NCBI RefSeq assembly: GCF_004210375.1
Contig: NW_027467782.1
Span: forward strand, 27,321,276-27,385,275
Source: Tachypleus tridentatus
Lineage: Eukaryota > Arthropoda > Merostomata > Xiphosura > Limulidae
Length of the DNA stretch: 64,000 bases
Direction of reading: 5' to 3'
Each line of letters begins with the position of its first letter. The stretch's first letter is position 1. The position numbers were made by a program, and so were the translations under genes. Positions 30,425 through 43,314 of this stretch are shown here, piece after piece. The notes under the pieces were generated by a model, which had not been told where the DNA came from, did not search any database, and saw only the letters and a program-made list of their open reading frames with translations.

Positions 30425-32884
30425 GAGGGCATTGTCACCAAAATGTGTTATAGTTGTTACAATGTAAACATATTGTCATCATTCATTATATCAAAACCTA
30501 TTCATAAAATACTCATTCTAAGAAGAACATACATTGACATTCGCAGGCAGAAAGAGTGTGGAACATGCCACAACTGTAACCAAGTCTAACCAATAACAAA
30601 ACCTTAATTAATAAACACTGCAATATCTCCGTAATGAGCCATATCTGTCCGTTGATATTGTTTTGTGTTGGACAGGACTGGACAGCATAGCTGGCATATC
30701 TGCAGATGAAGAAACAAGACAATCGGTTTTACCAGTTCATGATTTTTTACACATGCGCATTAGAATAAGATGATTTTCTTAGCAATCACATAAGGTGTTA
30801 CATTGTCATTGACTGTCCAATATTTTTCGTCACTATATCGCAGGTAGATGATGAAAAATATTAACATACCATTGCCAGTATAACTTACCAATTGTGCTTA
30901 TGGTGTTAAGTTTCTGTGGCGACGGTGAAACTATGCCAGTAGATGTATTTGTTTGTTAAGGACTAACAATGTAATAAAAAAACTACTTATTTGTTTCTTT
31001 GGAGCAACTCCCGAATATTTTATTTTTCGTTTCTCTCTTGCTAGTGAAGAAACTATGGTTGAGCTATTCGACCATAAGTGAAGCGGCACGTGTACAGATG
31101 AATAGGAAAAAGATCTTTATTGATGTTTGAAATGTATCGTCACTTCTGATAAAGAAAGGCCACACAATGTTCAGGTTATCTTTAAGCTTTTCCAAATGAT
31201 TTTAGATTAACGTTCTCTTTATCTCAGAGACTTTCATGACACTTGAATTGAACTTGTTGACTTACGGTCTAACGCATCAATTGTAACAAACTGAATGTTG
31301 CTACACGTTTCTTTTTTTCAATACTTCCAAGTATTCCACTATCTGATCATTCTTTGTAGAACGATATAAACTATATCACAACCTTTTGTAACACAATTTC
31401 AAACTTTCATTCTTAAAAAGACTTATGTTTCTTTATGAGGTCTTTCTCCAATAATGCATTTGTCGTTTTAGTTCTGTTTTACGTCAAATTTGTATGGCAG
31501 TAAAACAAACTCGAACCGTAATAACTTTATTATTTATATTTTGATATTTATTTCTTGTCACTGTTACGTCTACGTCTCATACGTCTATTACTTAATTTGC
31601 TATTATCATATTCACTTTGACCTCGATCTGGCAGAGCGTGTACTACAAATTATCATTGTTTAAGTATTGGCTTACCAACTATAGCCAGGTGGCAACTAGC
31701 ACTACTAATAATACACAAACATACATTTTGTTTGTCTCTTTTGGATATATGTGAAAACTACACGAGAGACATCTGTGCTTTCAATTTTGAGTTGTTAGAT
31801 TCAAAACACAACAACAACAAAACCAGCAACCGCTGGAAACTCTTGGATTTATCTAATCGAATAATGAAATTTAAATGTTACTCCTATAACACATCCATAG
31901 CTTCAAAATACGATGCTTCGATAACGGGACACAAACCAATAACTCTTTGCTCGATAGTCCCTTATATATATGTAATGTGGAAACGTAGCTACAGTCATTA
32001 TATTATTACCGTACCTGTGAAACTAAACAATAGATAGTAATGGTGCTAATCAAATGTGTTTGTAACTACAATGTGTATTTATGGAAAAATAAATTGTGAA
32101 TATACCATTATAAAATTCAGTGATCTGTTGTCTAAGTCTGATGTGTAAAATTGGGTCACATTTACTACTATGGAATCAATATTAATTTCTTTATAAAGTA
32201 TGGTTAAGTAGCTTGTTGTAATGGTTTCACATCTAATAAACTTTCTTACAATTTAATTGATAGTTTCAGTATATATAATTTTCATCACTTACTCACCACT
32301 TTGTCCCCTAGTGGGGCTAAGGTAAGCTTACGTACTTGAAATAACCTGCAGATTGTTAACTCATTCTACAACAAGATCGTATTCTGTGTCGTATAGCTTT
32401 AGTTACCATGAAAGTTTATGGTTTAGTTAAATTTCTGAAGTTCAGGATTAAACTTGTCTATTTTATGCTCTTTGCTAAAGATAATTTTACACTACATAGA
32501 ATGTATAGAAAATTATATAAATATCAAGACATTTCTTTAACACTATTTGAATGGTGACTGCTTTACTCGGGTTATAGAAATATTCGCCAAATAATTAACA
32601 TTTTTATTATTTTATTGTTTTATCTATAATTTTCTTGAGTGGTAACCGATTTTTCTCTCTTCTGTGTCTTTTTTTCGAAACGAGTTTATAGTTTCAAATG
32701 TTTACAAAATTCTTTCGTAATAACGATATTTTAAAGTAGTTAATGTGTATGGTTCAAACTGGTAATTGTAACTATAAATCTATCCACATAGCAGCATTCA
32801 AATATACTAGGGTTCTGTGCACTGTTAACGTGCCTGAGACTTGTGGCTCCAAAATCGCCAAAGAAAGAAAAATAGCTTCAAGAG
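30425..32884. other. Unassigned AT-rich sequence, about 2.4 kb
   Basis: A 101-codon open frame at 31732 (+) has no motif or splice signals of note. 32302-32343 may be a SINE-B/C head scrap. Confidence 0.35.
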
Positions 32885-33004
32885 CTGGCGGTAGGTGGTG
32901 TTGACTAGCTGTCTTCCTTTTGCGCTGCCACCTGCAGATTCACACCTCTAAAATCGGGTTTCGATATCTGTGGTGGGCATAGCTTTGTGCTGAATTCTAA
33001 AAGC
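32885..33004 (+). repeat. Joined scraps of SINE-A and SINE-B
   Basis: 32885-32922 matches the SINE-A body (GGCGGTAGGTGGTGTTGACT); 32926-33004 matches SINE-B from its head to the GAATTCTAAAAGC end. Both plus-oriented; either nested insertion or template switching. Confidence 0.5.
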
Positions 33005-33224
33005 ACGACCTTCTGAGTTCTAATTTACTGGACAAAATTATAGATGGATGATTTACGTTGAAAACGTAAAGAAGAGAAATCACGTTCATTGTATAGAGCT
33101 TGTTATAGAAACAAGTGTTCGTGATTTTGCTTAAATTTTTACCAGTTTCTATGCAGCTTTGGGAAGTATACAAGTAACAAATATAAAATGAAAAATGTAA
33201 TCGCTACTAGTAAATATTTCACAA

Positions 33225-33470
33225 GTGTGTTAAGGCGTTCGACTCGTAATCCGAGGGTCGCGGGTTCGAATCCCGGTCGCATTAAACATGCTCGCCCTTT
33301 CAACCGTGGGGGCGTTATAATGTTACGGTCAATCCCACTATTCGTTGGTAAAAGAGTAGCCCAAGAGTTGGCAGTGGGTGGCGATGACTAGCTGCCTTCC
33401 CTCTAGTCTTACACTGCTAAATTAGGGATGGCTAGCGCAGATAGTCCTCTAGTAGCTTTGCGCGAAATAA
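33225..33470 (+). repeat. SINE-A copy lacking the first bases of the head
   Basis: Starts at TGTTAAGGCGTTCGACTCGT; B box GGGTTCGAATCCCGG intact; complete tail. Confidence 0.85.
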
Positions 33471-35764
33471 AAAAAACACAACAAAATAATATTTCACAAT
33501 CGGTATTAGAAGATTTCAAGCAACAAAACAGTGAATATTGCACGAATGAAATACATTTGTTATAATAAACGAGTTATTTAGTGTTACATTATCGGTAAGT
33601 GTCTGTAACATTGTTGGTCCATATCCAGCTGAAAAGATATAAAATTATATTTAAACGGTAAGGAAAACTTATGGTTATGACTTCGAAATATACTCATCAC
33701 TATATCCCAACTCATAATCGATTAGATAAAGAATAGCTAATCTTATATTCCAGGATTTGTTTATAACGATAGTATCAAGTTGTGCTTTTGTTGATTCTGT
33801 TAATTAATTAAACAAGTGAATTTTCTTAAGCAGCAGTAAACATCTAATATATATATATATATATATACTGCAGCGAAGTTTATGTTCGAAAATATATACG
33901 AAACATTGAATGTTAATAAGAAAGCATTATGAAAGCTACATATAACGTTACAGCGTATGGAATCAACACTTAAATAGCCTAATTTAGGCTTAATATCGTA
34001 TTGATTACCATAGATATTTTAAACTAATAATGAGGCAGGTTTTAATGGAATATCCTCATTTATTATCCAATTAGGTTTAATTTTATTAAATAAAGAGGAC
34101 ATAATATATAAACCTCTGCATATAATAAAATAAACACCTGCCTCAAGCTAGTAGGACAGTTTACATAAAATTAAAATAAAACTTCTATATACATAAATTC
34201 TGCTTAGCTTTATTCGTATTACACTATCCTACAAGTCAAAATATAGCAGACAGTATTCAAACATTGACGCCTTCAAGTGACTGTCGACCCTCTCGGCTGA
34301 ATCGAAGCGGAAGAACCACTCGTTAGGCCCGGGTTACAAACTAAGGCTCATTCTGAAACACTAATAGAACCTTTTAAGATGGTTTTTGAATCTGGTCCAG
34401 CAACTCCAATATATTACACTTTTTCTCTAATTATCCTGAAAGTACACTTTCTAGCACAAAGTGCACGTTCCATTCAGTTCAGTTTTCCACAAGAAATAGC
34501 TTCCATAAAAACCGAATCTATAATAAATTTTACTCAAACATAGGTCATTGGTTAAAGTTCACACTAATACATTATTGATACTAATGATTCACATTGGGAA
34601 CCTTAATGTATTATTATAGCTTTCATCCTCTCAAATTATCCATTTTATTTGAAACCTATCATTATGGGCGGTGGTTCACGAACTGAGTAAGGAGTTGAGT
34701 CATTATTGTTCTAGGTGAACTAGGGATATCAGTGACATAAACTGACAATTTGATGTTTATCTTATTGTGTGTGTTATCCAGATGCTATTGTGGACCCGTA
34801 AACAACAAGGACATGGACATATAAAGAACTTTAAGTGAAATTTAATATACCTTAACAATTAAGATATGATGTCTTACTGCTATTGTTACAAACATTTAGA
34901 AGCAGACGTGTCTTTTGTGATATTATAATTCAAACAAGCGAAATAACCTTGACCCAGTTTAGTATTCCTCACCCATTGCACGTGCTTTCAAAGCTCAATA
35001 AAATGGAAACAAGTGTCGAAAACTCTGAGTAACAAAAACCTGACAAAATAACGGGTTACAAAATCACACACGTAGAGAAAACAAGACATTATTTAGAGTG
35101 ATGTAACATTTCTTAAAATTACAGCGATACTTACAGAAAGTAAAAAGGGGGCATAATTTACCTATTCAAGCAGAATACGTAGGGATTAGGCGTGAGTATC
35201 CAGGAGTATCCAAAGACTTTTACTTAACGTGTTCTGAAAAGCAAATTTCCTCAGAAAAGTAACTGTCATAAGGACACCCGTAGCGTACTATTCATCAACC
35301 TAATCTGTACACTCATACACTTCGTTTCAACTTCGTAAAGCGTATATTTCGAAAATTCTCTCAAAACTACGTAAAGTTATATGCTTTAATTCTGGTCGAT
35401 CATTTCAAAATTAGGGAAAACATACAATGAGCAGAACTCGCCGCCAACGCTTGGGTTACTCTAATGAAATAATGGACAAAATGCTTGTAGTGTAATACGC
35501 TAACCGTTAGGTCATTTTTATAGCAGTCAATGCTTGCTTCAAGTTCTACTAAATTCTACTATCGTTCATTTGACTGTTGACAGATGACTGTTGATAAAAG
35601 ACTGCCGGTGCATTTTTACTTCCGACAAAGACATACCATAATAATCATTCCATTTTAAGGGTTGTGGTGAATATTGATATGATATTCTCGGAATATCATG
35701 AAAGCAACTATTATCTTGTCAAAAACCTTGAACAAGAAAATTACATCATGAAATTGATACCCTT
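33471..35764. other. Unassigned AT-rich sequence, about 2.3 kb
   Basis: Contains a (TA)n run at about 33846-33867 and a short SINE-A body scrap near 35440-35470 (CGCCGCCAACGCTTGGGTTA). No coding signal. Confidence 0.35.
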
Positions 35765-36428
35765 ACAAACGTATATAATAATAGTGTACGTAAAGAATAA
35801 TAGTGTACGTAAGTAATAATAGTGTACGTAAATAACAATAGTTTACATAAATAATAATAGTGTGCGTAAATAATTATACTGTACGTAAGTAATAATAGTT
35901 TACGTAAATAATAATAGTTCACGTAAATAATAACAGTGTACGTAAATAACAATGGTGTACGTAAATAATAATAGTGTACGTAAATAATAATAGTATACGT
36001 AAATAATAATAGTATACGTAAATAATAAAAGTGTACGTAAATAATAATAGTGTACGTAAATAATAATAGTGTACGTAAATAATAATAGTGTACGTAAATA
36101 ATAATAGTTTACGTAAATAATAATAGTATACGTAAATAATAATAGTGAACGTAAATTATAAGTGTACGTAAGTAATAAGTGTATGTAAATAATAATAGTG
36201 TACGTAAGTAATAAGTGTATGTAAATGATAATAGTGTACGTAAATAATAATAGTGTACGTAAATAATAATAGTGTACGTAAATAATAAGTGTATGTAAAT
36301 AATAATAGTGTACGTAAATAATAATAGTATACGTAAATAACAATGGTGTACGTAAATAGCAATGGTATACGTCAATAAGAATAGTGTAGGTAAATAATAA
36401 GTGAACGTAAATAATAATAGTGTACTTA
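35765..36428. repeat. Tandem array, 19-bp unit, about 35 copies
   Basis: Unit AATAATAGTGTACGTAAAT with single-base variants and a few 16-bp units. Minus-strand frames through it (Tyr/Ile/Leu/Thr-rich, up to 186 codons) follow from the repeat and are not genes. Confidence 0.9.
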
Positions 36429-36671
36429 CTTGTAATAGATCGATACATTTGTTTTACCAACAGTATTACTTAGTTACTTTATTTGTTCAATTATATAAAC
36501 TCGTTCGTTGTACAAGAAAGTGTTTTGTTTTCAGAACATAATTATTTGCACCGGCAGTCATTTATTATGATACAGAAATATCGTGACACCTGTTACACAT
36601 GTTGGTCCAGGTAGAGGTTGTAATCTTAGTTTATCTTGCATTGTTGGAAGGTGAACGTGAAAGAAGAAAAC

Positions 36672-36772
36672 ACAGCAGTAAGTCTATGGGCCTATAACGT
36701 TAAAATCGGGTTTCGATACCCGTGCTGAGAATAACATTGTGAAGCTTTGTGCTCAGCTTCAAACAAACAAAG
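36672..36772 (+). repeat. SINE-B copy
   Basis: Head and tail present with a few small deletions. Confidence 0.75.
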
Positions 36773-37552
36773 TAAAGAAAAATAGATAATTGTGACTTGT
36801 AACTTTCTAAAGGTTCCGGAGATGAAACCGATTGCATAAACCTGAGAAATTAGATAATTTTGGTGGCTTGTTTTTTAGGTAAGCACAGAACTATAAAAGC
36901 GGATATTTGTAGTTTGTCCACTACCGGTAGTGATACTCACTATCTAGTGTTTCAAGTATGTAGACATACTGTCCTCTGAATAATTTTAGTATATTTTTAA
37001 TGCTAATTTCTACTACCTAGAATGATAATTTCAGACCTTACTTGACTGTGTTATCACCTTATAACTGATGGCTTTTATGAAGTGAAATTATTGATACCAT
37101 ATGACAAACCTATTTGTGAATTGAAATAAACTATAAATTGTATTATGTTTTACGTAGTTTTATGAGATATGGACATTTAAATTTTCTTAAAATTTAATAT
37201 GTCGCTCCAACTTTTGGTTAAAGACAAGATAAATAATCCTTATTAAAACTTACTGAGAAATTGATTATTCATATAAAACTACTTTTTAATATATCATTTT
37301 TGAAACTATCTTAACTTGAACAATTTATTTCAAGGCTTATTTATATATAATATTATTTTCTTCAAGAATTATTCCGTCTACAACTTTTACAGCATAATAA
37401 TAATTGCTTAATAATGAAAAAAACTTTCGATTTATTTACTAACTTGAATACTTGTTTCTATTATTGTAAATGGTTAACCTAAATGTGTCATTTAAATCTT
37501 ATATAGTTGACTGCAAAAAAGTTATATTTTATGTTTATGGCAATAATTATGA
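36773..37552. other. Unassigned AT-rich sequence
   Basis: Nothing recognised. Confidence 0.3.
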
Positions 37553-38412
37553 TCTAATTGATGGAAGGATCAAACTATGTGATCAAATTGATAGAATGTG
37601 TATCTGATCAAACTATGTGATCAAATTGATGGAATGTGTGTTTGATCAAACTATGTGATCAAATTGATGGAATAAGTGTCTGATCAAACGATGTGATCAA
37701 ATTGATAGAATGTGTATCTGATCAAACGATGTAATCAAATTGATGGAATGAGTGTCTGATCAAACTATGTGATCAAATTGATGGAATGAATGTCTGATCA
37801 AACTATGTGATCAAATTGATAGAATGTGTGTTTGATCAGACTATGTGATCAAATTGATGGAATCAGTGTCTGATCAAACTATGTGATCAAAATGATGGAA
37901 TGTGTGTCTCATCAAACTGTGTGATCAAATTAATGTAATGAGTGTCTGCTCACACTATGTGATGAAATTGATGGAATGAGTGTCTGATTAAAGGATATGA
38001 TCCAATTGATTGAGTGAGTGTCTGATCAAACTATGTGATCATATTGATAAAATGTGTGTCTGATAAAACTGTGTGATTAAGTTGATAGAATAAGTGTCTG
38101 ATAAAATTATGTGATCGAATTGATGGAATGAGTGTCTGATCAAACTATATAATGGAATTGATGGAATGAGTGTCTGATCAAACTATGTGATCGAATTGAT
38201 GAAGTGTGTGTCTGATCAAACTATGTGATCAAATTGATGGAATGAGTGTCTGATCAAACTATGTGATCAAATTGATGGAATGAGTGTCTGATCAAACTAT
38301 GTGATCAAATTGATGGAATGAGTGTCTGATCAAATTATGTGATCAAATTGATGGAATGTGTGTTTGATCAAACTATGTGATCAAATTGATGGAATAAGTG
38401 TCTAATCAAATT
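37553..38412. repeat. Tandem array, 38-bp unit, about 22 copies
   Basis: Unit TGATCAAACTATGTGATCAA then ATTGATGGAATGAGTGTC. Each unit has two TGATCA sites; the right third is the most uniform and the middle (37900-38150) the most diverged. Confidence 0.9.
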
Positions 38413-38696
38413 CACCTTCTTGTTACCAAAAAAAACAGTAGTTGGAAATTGTCAAATTCATTTAATGCCATAGGTTAAACATGTATATAGATGTCAATTT
38501 TACAACTTTTAAGTATTTTCTAAACAAATTTAGGATCCAGAGGAGATTTTCTTTAAATTTTAAAACTTCGATCAGTTCTAACTCATCGAAACACACTTGT
38601 CGCTGAACATTAACTTAGTACTAGTCTGATCCGCTGATTGTTATTAAGGCTTTGCTTGTATTTAAAGTAGCATCCTGCCTTGTTAAAACACATAAT

Positions 38697-38818
38697 TTGT
38701 TTGTTTGATGTTAACTGCAAATCTACACAGTAAACCGTCTTTACTCTGTCTATCGAGGGCATCGAAACCCGAACATAGAATTATAAGCGTTTAGACTCAT
38801 CACTAAACCATTGGAGGA
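38697..38818 (-). repeat. SINE-B copy, old
   Basis: Recognisable from the TTTGTTTGTTTGATGTTAAC end, ATCGAAACCC and ATTGGAGGAG. Confidence 0.55.
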
Positions 38819-39137
38819 GAGAAAACAGCTTAACTTGAAACTCTATTTATCTGATTTCTTGACTGAAACGTTTAAAAACCTAACGAGGAAAACGTCTGAA
38901 AAATGATCAAAATATGCTTATCTTTGCCTCTTTTTCATCACATGTCGGTGTTCGACTTGTTAACTTATCCAGTTAAACAATACAGATAGTTAAAGTGGAA
39001 AAGTGGACACAAACATGTGAAGGAGTATATTACTGAAGTTGATTATTGTTATAATACAAATTGTAAGTTGTTATAAAGTGTTTTTTCTTAATTAAAGGAG
39101 AAAATGTTACGTTGATTATCTTTTAAACGAGTGTAAC

Positions 39138-39345
39138 GTCTCTCTTAAACATGTTTACACGTGCTAACTGATGCTTTTACACATATTTACATATAATGGA
39201 TGGCTCTCTTATACATGTTTACATGTGGTAAATGATTCACTCACACTTGTTTACATGTTGTAAATAATCCTCTAATGTGTGTTGGTATATGGTAAATGAT
39301 CATGCTACACATGTTTATATGTGGTAAATAATCCTTGTACAAAAT
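39138..39345. repeat. Loose tandem array, about 35-40 bp unit, 5 copies
   Basis: Repeats of ACATGTTTACATGTGGTAAA followed by TGATCC-like ends; diverged. Confidence 0.6.
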
Positions 39346-39677
39346 GTTTATCTAGTTTATATGAAGTTATGCATATCTATAAATATTAATGAACGTCAAA
39401 CAAATTTTAAAATAAACCTCGTTTTCGACTCAAGAAATAAGGATAATTCTTTATAAACTATGATATGACACGACTACTAATAACACTTCGGGCTAATACA
39501 TTTTGGGTTCAAAATATCTAGACATTCATTATGCTTCTACTGAATTAGTTGTTTTCAGGGAAGAGATATTTATAGAAATAACATGAAATATTCCAGCAAA
39601 TTCAAATTTGACTAACTTGCTACTAATGTTTTTACTTTGCATTTTAGTTTTGGAAACGAAAAAACAGCAACAAAAGT

Positions 39678-39815
39678 CTTTCAGCCGTGAGGGCGTTATA
39701 ATGTGACGGTCAATCCCACTATTCGTTGGTAAAAGAATAGCCCAAGAGTTGGCGGTGGGTGGTGATGACTAGCTGCTTTCCCTCGAGTAGCTTTGCACGA
39801 AATTCAAAAACAAAC
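39678..39815 (+). repeat. SINE-A, internal and tail part with deletion
   Basis: Lacks the head. The body jumps from CTGCTTTCCCT to CGAGTAGCTTTGCACGAAAT, deleting about 45 bases between two CCCT motifs. Confidence 0.75.
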
Positions 39816-40259
39816 GTCGTTATAGTTGAAGGACTTAACGATGTTTCATTTGATTATAATTAGAAAAGTGTGATTTACATTATTAGAACAACTGTCTTAA
39901 AGGATAGGAAAATGATAAAGAAACAAAAATGACAACTTGGAATGATATCTGTTTCTGCTTTGGGTGCCTAAAATTAACATTTTACTTTTTGAACACTAAA
40001 ATACCAGTTTTCGATTGAAATGTTTCTGATTCATCTTAAAAATTAGATTATCTGACGGAAGTTCCATATTCAACGCAAAATTTCTAAGTTTCTGAGAAAA
40101 TATACCACAAGAAAATGACACATTTCATAATACTTAACCCTAGTTTTCTATCACTACACACAGTTAAATTACTTTATTCAAAGAGTTTAAATCCAATAAG
40201 ATTTTCAGAACACTTACACTGTATATAGACTAATAATGTAAAAATAACATACAACCATA

Positions 40260-40340
40260 AGTTTTTGTACTTAAAACGCTAAAATCCGGGGGTAGATTCC
40301 CTGCAGAGGACGCTGCAAGCGGCTCAGTGTGATTTTGAGT
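40260..40340 (+). repeat. SINE-B/C fragment
   Basis: TTAAAACGCTAAAATCCGGG and the B-box remnant are present; the end is diverged. Confidence 0.4.
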
Positions 40341-40507
40341 TAAAACAAATGTATGCATTTTGACTAATATGCTATAACATATCTCAACTCACAACCTTTG
40401 AAACATGAATTGAATAAGTAAGCAAATAAGTAACTGGATTGAAGAGCATTCAAAATTCATGACAAGCACCTTTAAATGATTTTATGGTTTAAATGATTTT
40501 AACAGTT

Positions 40508-40719
40508 GTTCGTTTGTTTGAATTTCGCGCAAAGCTACACGCTATCAGTCCCTAATTTAGCAGTGTCAGACTAAAGGGAAGGTAGCTTAGTCGTCACTAC
40601 CACCACCAGCTCTTGTGCTACTCTTTTACCAATGAATAGTGGGATTAACCGTAACATTATAACGCCCATATGTTTGGTGTGACGGGGATTCAAACCCGCG
40701 ACCCTCAGATTACGAGTCG
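40508..40719 (-). repeat. SINE-A copy, head removed at LINE junction
   Basis: Runs from the tail to TACGAGTCGG and stops where the CR1/L2-like element begins, so the LINE may have landed in or replaced the head. Confidence 0.75.
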
Positions 40720-40729
40720 GGTCTAGAAA

Positions 40730-41985
40730 TTGGGATAAGATTACTGCATTAATTCTGAGAAATTTGGATAAGGAAAATTGAGAAGTTAAAAAATTGATAA
40801 GACTTCTGGGACAGATAACATTCTCCCAATGGCTTTGAAGGAAGTTAAAAATCGGATTTCTGAGTAATTTACTATACTTTTTTTCAGTCCTTGAAAAGTT
40901 GGAATTTAACTAATGTAATTCCTCCTTTTGAGGTTGGTGATAAAACTATTTCAATAATTATAGAGCCATTAGTCCTACATCAGTTGTGGAAAATTATTTA
41001 AAAATGTGTTAAAACAAGCCTTGCTAGGTCATTTAACTAAGTTTAACATTTTTTTGGATGCTCAACATGGTTTTGCTGAGGGAAATATTTTCTTACAAAT
41101 CTTTTGACTATCTTTGAAAATGTTAATGGTTACGATTTTCAGAAAGCATTTGACATGGTGCTACATAAAAAGGTTTGTAAAATTGTTTATGAACCTGTAA
41201 GGGATAGGTTGGATAGGAGAAAGGCTGGGTGGAAGAGAGCAGAACGTTGTTATAAATGGAGTTCAGTCTAACTGTATTAACATCACAAGTGGGGTACGTC
41301 AAGATTCGGTCTTAGGACTTTTGTTCCTTTTGATTTACATCAATGTCAGAGATGAAGAAGTAGTCAATAAGTTATTTAAATGATGTCAAAGTTTTGGGTG
41401 TTGCTAACTGTGAAGAGGATGCTGTTGATTTGGAAGACGATTTACATCATTTAGTGAGTTGGGCAAATATAATGGTAGATGGGTTTTAATTATGTTGAAT
41501 CCAAGATAACACATGTGGGTTATCATAATTTGAATTGTAGCCATAATTTTGGTGGGAATAACCAGTGTTATGAAAGAAAAGGGATCTTGGTGTAATAATG
41601 GATCAGACTCTAAAGACATCCAAGCAGTGTGCTGTTGCTTGTGGTAAGGCATATAAAATTCTAGGTTGTATCTAAAGAAATGTTGAATATAAGTCTAAAG
41701 TGGTTATCATTTCATTACATAGGTGGCGTACCACATTTTGAATATTGTGTTCAGTCATGGGCTTCTTACCTTAGGAAAAGGTATTGAATTATGGAAAATG
41801 GTTCATAGCTGGGTTACTGCAACGGTGACTGGGATGGAGGGGTTGTCATATAATAATAGATTGAAATATTTTAAATCGTTTTATCTTGGAGAAACGAAGA
41901 GTTAGAAGAGATCTGAGCGAGATGTTTATAAAGATAATATAAAGTAATGGCAAAACACGGTGGGAAATAGAAAAAGTGATAATGT
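40730..41985 (+). mobile_element. CR1/L2-like LINE reverse transcriptase, decayed
   Basis: Fragments in several frames: TSGTDNILPMALKEVKNRIS, then NYRAIS-like, DAQHGFAEGN, DFQKAFDMVLHKK, VVINGVQSNCINITSGVRQD, SVLGLLFLLIYINVRDEE, NCEEDAVDLEDDLHHLVSWA, KDLGVIMDQTLKTSKQCAVA, CGKAYKILGC, and near the end KRRVRRDLSEMFIKII. The order matches the RT and C-terminus of CR1/L2-type elements (…TSGVPQGSVLGPLLF-IYIND…; …LEKRRLRGDLIEVFKI…). Many stops and frameshifts; the catalytic YADD is not readable. Confidence 0.8.
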
Positions 41986-42334
41986 GATGTAATATGTAGA
42001 AAATAATACCAGTGTAGAGAAATTAAAACACGAGTGATACTAACAATGAAAAGTAAGTTGAATTGTAAGTTTAACCTTGGAAATTGTTGTGGGATCGAGA
42101 TTTGGCATCGAAGTATGTAATAATGTAAGATTTTTAAGTTTCCTGTTCCAATATATGTATATGGAATTATCTTTGATGTACGTTAACGTCAACTATATTC
42201 ATAGTTGGCGCCACGTCTTATACATAACCCAATAAAAAATAAAGAATATTACATTTTCTATAACACATCATACATGCAGTGTATAAAAGGCCGTATAAAC
42301 GTCTTACATGTCTCGGACAGAGCTCTAGTATTAC
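41986..42334. other. Flank of the LINE and end of the minus-strand ORF
   Basis: From 42218 it overlaps the rest of the open frame discussed for the exon at 42335. Nothing else seen. Confidence 0.3.
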
Positions 42335-42514
42335 TTGTGGTGAAATTAAATGGAAAAGCATGACCATAATTATTACAATAATACATAAACTGAACTGAAG
42401 TTTCTGCTTCAACAGCCACAACAATGCTGATAAGAAGAGCCTTTGAGGTATATTAACTTCCTTGTTTGATCCGTGACCTTTCAACTTCGGTTCGTAAGGC
42501 ACTTCTTCAGCCAT
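42335..42514 (-). CDS. Possible first coding exon with a membrane segment
   Basis: ATG at 42514 in context GGTCAATGG opens MAEEVPYEPKLKGHGSNKEV, NIPQRLFLSALLWLLKQKLQ, FSLCIIVIIMVMLFHLISPQ. A donor CACAA|GTAATA is at 42334; without splicing the frame continues to 42218. One clear membrane helix (FSLCIIVIIMVMLFHLI) follows a polar 40-residue N-terminus, as in a type II membrane protein. Family not recognised and no second exon found, so it may be chance, but composition and start context are better than other ORFs here. Confidence 0.35.
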
Positions 42515-42574
42515 TGACCTTTGCTAATTAATTACATGAAACACTGTGAGAGAACATTAAGATCTCGGTGTTGA

Positions 42575-42625
42575 AAGTGGGGGAGGCACAGATAGCCAAG
42601 CTGCTTTGTGCCATAAAACACTAAA
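42575..42625 (+). repeat. SINE-B tail fragment
   Basis: GAGGCACAGATAGCC and GCTTTGTGCCATAAAACAC. Confidence 0.45.
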
Positions 42626-43121
42626 TCAATGAACAACAATGTTGAAAGTGGGTGAAAGAAAGTGTCCCTTCCGCCACAACTTTGGCCACTACCTTTTCTA
42701 CAAAGTCACACTGACCATTGCACAGTGTATATCTTGTTTAAAGATATAAATATTGAGTTTTCATAGCTTATAGACAGTTTTGGTAAGAATATAAGGGGGA
42801 ATGTTATAATATCTTATGTTATAAATAAAGTGTGTGAAAGTTAGGACTTTTCTGTTGTTTATTATAGCATCAACCCACGCATTTTATTTTTAAGTTCATT
42901 ATCCGGACAAAGGACCTCAGCTTGTATAAATCACATAAAACATTTCTTATTTCTCTTTATTTAATAACGTTTTCAGATTAAATACAAAACAACACATTAT
43001 TTTTCAAAAGTCTTGAAGAACAAAATTTATTCAAAATTAGGCTTAAAAACTATTATAGGGTGAATGATGTACAAATATGATTCGCAATTTCTACCTCTAA
43101 GCAAACACTTGAAATTATTTT
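42626..43121. other. Unassigned AT-rich sequence
   Basis: Nothing recognised. Confidence 0.3.
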
Positions 43122-43226
43122 GTGGTTTATTTGTTTGCAATTAAGCACAAAACTGCATAATGGGCTATCTGTGCTCTGCCTACCACGGGTATATAAACCT
43201 GGATTCTAGAGGTGTGAGTCCACACC
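43122..43226 (-). repeat. SINE-B copy abutting the LINE
   Basis: Runs up to GTGTGAGTCCACAC, where the 5'-truncated LINE starts. Confidence 0.7.
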
Positions 43227-43314
43227 AAACTCATGGAAACTAACACGTGAAATACGCACACTAATCACCAAAAGGCGCAGACTCAGACGTCAGTTCATAA
43301 CTTCCCGTAACCCC

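Noticed and set aside
31732..32037. 101-codon plus-strand frame as a gene
   Set aside because: No motif, weak context and AT-driven composition.
35900..36460. 186-codon minus-strand frame rich in Tyr, Ile, Leu, Thr
   Set aside because: It lies wholly within a 19-bp tandem array; the peptide is a by-product of the repeat in rotating frames.
37553..38412. CRISPR-like regular repeats
   Set aside because: Units are directly adjacent with no unique spacers, and the genome is animal; this is an ordinary minisatellite. The same applies to the other arrays.
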